Source: Pseudomonadota bacterium
GTDB taxonomy: Bacteria; Bdellovibrionota; Bacteriovoracia; Bacteriovoracales; Bacteriovoracaceae
NCBI GenBank assembly: GCA_027488375.1
Contig: JAIYBW010000002.1
Coordinates: forward strand, 186,001 to 250,000
Direction: 5' to 3'
DNA length: 64,000 nucleotides
Shown: positions 62,488-64,000 of the stretch, piece by piece
Numbering within the stretch: position 1 is the stretch's first letter
Layout of the letters: every line of letters starts with the position of its first letter
Program-made: the position numbers and the translations under genes
The notes under the pieces: generated by a model
The model's database searches: none
Told to the model about the DNA's origin: nothing
The model's input: only the letters and a program-made list of their open reading frames with translations

Positions 62488-62922
62488 TTAATCCCATTGT
62501 AGTCTCGGCTGAAGCCAAATGATTATTCTTTCGATAATTAAGGAAAATATCATCCAAAGTGGAAAGTAATCGAATCTTATAAATCCGTGTAAATGCCAGC
62601 CCTCTTTGTATTCCCAAGGGCATGCTCCCGTTAAGGACTTTAGTATCGCACCCATGATGTACTCAATCATCAAAATTCCTGAGGCAAAAATAAAACCTCT
62701 AAATAAGAAATTCCACTTTTGGAGTCTTTGGATAAATGGAGGGAAGGCATAAGCTGTAAGTCCATAAATCGGGAGCATCCATGCATAGGATACTCCCTTC
62801 AGAGAAAAATTATTTTGGTGGTTAATTACGATCTCATAGAAAGCAGTAAAAAAGATTTCAGTTGTGATGCCAACTGAACCCATGACTAAAAAAAGAATAA
62901 AATTCTTTTTTAGATCATTCAT
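62488..62922 (-). CDS. CmpB-type (PF06541-like) membrane protein
   Basis: 144 aa with four hydrophobic segments. IMGAILKSLTGACPWEYKEGWHLHGFIRFDYFPLWMIFSLIIERI closely fits the putative type-IV ABC-transporter CmpB family, whose function is not established. Two bases past the DUF2892 gene's stop on the same strand; overlaps the methyltransferase start region. Confidence 0.75.
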   Translation of the reverse strand: MNDLKKNFILFLVMGSVGITTEIFFTAFYEIVINHQNNFSLKGVSYAWMLPIYGLTAYAFPPFIQRLQKWNFLFRGFIFASGILMIEYIMGAILKSLTGACPWEYKEGWHLHGFIRFDYFPLWMIFSLIIERIIIWLQPRLQWD

Positions 62923-62924
62923 GC

Positions 62925-63119
62925 TTAGGTTTTTTTCAATTTACAGGTGTTAATACCTAATAATTGATAAGGAGGACACCAACCCGTAAGTCCAGTTAAT
63001 ACCGGAATCATGCCTAGTAAGAACCATGGATTAGCAGGGCCCAAGAAGGCCAATGTCGTCAGAACCAGACCCACAACAACTCGAATAACTCTCTCCACAG
63101 GATGAATGTTTTTTTGCAT
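62925..63119 (-). CDS. DUF2892-family membrane protein (YgaP-tail-like)
   Basis: 64 aa, two membrane helices. NIHPVERVIRVVVGLVLTTLAFLGP and LTGWCPPYQLLGINTC match DUF2892, the membrane tail of the rhodanese YgaP found as a separate small protein in sulfur-detoxification operons. It is in line with the OsmC and ArsR genes on the same strand, spaced 2 bases. Confidence 0.88.
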   Translation of the reverse strand: MQKNIHPVERVIRVVVGLVLTTLAFLGPANPWFLLGMIPVLTGLTGWCPPYQLLGINTCKLKKT

Positions 63120-63121
63120 GT

Positions 63122-63580
63122 CTACTCCTCAGTTTTTGGTTCTATAAATTGCACAGGACCAGTTTTAATTGTTTCATTATTTAAGATGACTTTGAAGGTG
63201 ATGTGACATGTTTTTGAAATCATATAATTCACACCACAGTATTTAGTTAAAGAGGAGTCCACGGCCTTAATGACTTTTTCTCCATCAAGTTGACCTTTAA
63301 GATCAAAAACAAGTTCAGCATTTTTAAAATGAACAGGGTACTCTTTGGTTTTTTCAGCGTTGATCTCCATACTGAAGCTCGAAATGTCTTGGCGCATTTT
63401 TGTAAGGATGGCGACCACATCCATGGCCGTACAGCCCATCATGGCATTTAACACCAGCTCTTTAGGCGTTGGCGCGGACGATAATCCACCATGTTCCGGA
63501 GTTGCATCAATGAGTGTTTGATGCTCGCCATTGTGGCACTCAAATTTCATATTCTGGACCCAGTTAAGACTTGCCTTCAT
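63122..63580 (-). CDS. OsmC/Ohr-family protein
   Basis: 152 aa. GGLSSAPTPKELVLNAMMGCTAMDVVAILTKM carries the first conserved Cys region (GCTAMD), and SLTKYCGVNYMISKTC the second (KYC). This is the YhfA-like OsmC subgroup, thiol-dependent peroxidase or persulfide-handling enzymes. Nine bases downstream of the ArsR gene. Confidence 0.9.
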   Translation of the reverse strand: MKASLNWVQNMKFECHNGEHQTLIDATPEHGGLSSAPTPKELVLNAMMGCTAMDVVAILTKMRQDISSFSMEINAEKTKEYPVHFKNAELVFDLKGQLDGEKVIKAVDSSLTKYCGVNYMISKTCHITFKVILNNETIKTGPVQFIEPKTEE

Positions 63581-63589
63581 ACTAATTCC

Positions 63590-63883
63590 CTATTCACAAA
63601 AAATTTTCTGCATGGATTGAATGAGCTTATGTAAATTCTTATCCGCAATACTGTAGTAAGCAAACTGTCCATCCTTTCGAACCTTGAGGAGCTTTTCTCT
63701 TTGCATCCTATTAAGAAATTGCGAAAGCTGTGACTGAGAAATTTCACATAATGCTAAAATTTCTCCCACATTTTTCTCACCCTCTGAAAGGTGACAAAGA
63801 ATCATCAGGCGTTGGGGATGAGCAATGGCCTTCATCATAGAGGAGACTTGTCCACATTTGCCCTGCATTTTTTCAAGATTCAT
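63590..63883 (-). CDS. ArsR-family transcriptional regulator
   Basis: 97 aa from the ATG at 63883 (the track's longer N-terminus runs into the upstream gene). AIAHPQRLMILCHLSEGEKNVGEILALCEISQSQLSQFLNRMQREKLLKVRKDGQFAYYSI is a full winged helix of ArsR type. Cysteines lie at residues ~9 (GKCGQ), ~32, ~47 and near the end (FCE), so it could sense persulfides like YgaV/SqrR. First gene of the leftward OsmC-DUF2892-CmpB unit; its start overlaps the end of the membrane gene upstream. Confidence 0.88.
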   Translation of the reverse strand: MNLEKMQGKCGQVSSMMKAIAHPQRLMILCHLSEGEKNVGEILALCEISQSQLSQFLNRMQREKLLKVRKDGQFAYYSIADKNLHKLIQSMQKIFCE

Positions 63884-64000
63884 GATTGAGCCCCCAAATA
63901 TCCTGCGCCTCTTCTTTATGGTTAATTTCCTTGAAGCGCTTTTCACCAATCATCCAATAATAAAAGAGTGGTACAGCAAATCGACTAAGTAAAGTGGCGG
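63873..64000 (-). CDS. C-terminal end of a membrane transporter (possibly RND efflux), cut by window edge
   Basis: Not in the ORF track because it runs off the window. The minus-strand frame is open from the edge to a TGA at 63873-63875, giving 41 residues: ATLLSRFAVPLFYYWMIGEK then charged residues. A final helix followed by a short charged tail, with TLLSRFAVPLFYYW, recalls the end of RND heavy-metal or multidrug efflux pumps. The evidence is short, so the family call is tentative. It overlaps the ArsR start. Confidence 0.45.
   Translation of the reverse strand, partial: ATLLSRFAVPLFYYWMIGEKRFKEINHKEEAQDIWGLNHES

Overview
The window is AT-rich bacterial chromosome. The gene content suggests a predatory or free-living member of the Bdellovibrionota (Bacteriovorax/Bdellovibrio-like). 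It carries many lipoproteins and secreted proteins of unknown function, RCC1/CWG-repeat and LysM surface proteins, a PHB-type regulator beside two ArsA-family ATPases, and several peptidoglycan hydrolases. No rRNA or taxonomic marker gene is present, so this placement is inference.

Layout. 0-10 kb: an edge-truncated glycoside hydrolase, a PlsC/GNAT acyltransferase pair, a secreted TIM-barrel-like protein, a 14-repeat RCC1 lipoprotein, a LysM/beta-barrel protein, and small secreted proteins including one made of charged heptads. 10.5-28.8 kb: a large accessory cluster read here as a biosynthetic locus for a ribosomally made, modified peptide (RiPP). 28.9-33.5 kb: tRNA-Leu(TAG), a large coiled-coil protein with exact 72-residue repeats, and a degenerate HD-GYP protein. 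33.6-38.9 kb: an oligopeptide ABC importer operon. 39-41.5 kb: a TPR lipoprotein and a small lipoprotein. 41.9-47.3 kb: a tight operon of a PhaR-like regulator, a beta-barrel, two ArsA-family ATPases, glutamate-cysteine ligase and a cystathionine-type PLP enzyme. 47.4-52.9 kb: small secreted proteins, TauE + DUF1634, a Tsx-like channel, ExoD and an SDR. 52.99-56.19 kb: a 3.1-kb island at the 3' end of tRNA-Asp(GTC), carrying an M23 peptidase, an ORF6N protein, a lytic transglycosylase and a recombinase fragment. 56.2-64 kb: ordinary housekeeping genes, then a reactive-sulfur cluster (ArsR-rhodanese fusion, persulfide-dioxygenase-like MBL protein, TrxC-like thioredoxin, OsmC, DUF2892, second ArsR).

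The most notable system is the 10.5-28.8 kb cluster. A 133-residue protein (16061-16462) has a long leader ending in a double-glycine site (ELDALRGG) and a 52-residue tail with one Trp. It is followed by a strong terminator hairpin placed directly against the start codon of a 2OG-Fe(II) oxygenase. Around it lie three intact JmjC/cupin-type oxygenases, a flavin-dependent tryptophan halogenase with the K and WxWxIP signatures, a C39-peptidase ABC exporter plus a second ABC exporter, two GT2-like and three GT9-like glycosyltransferase candidates, and two paralogous methyltransferase-like proteins. One GT2 copy and one methyltransferase copy have lost the expected catalytic motif. The working model is a hydroxylated, halogenated and possibly glycosylated peptide, cleaved after GG by the C39 domain and exported.
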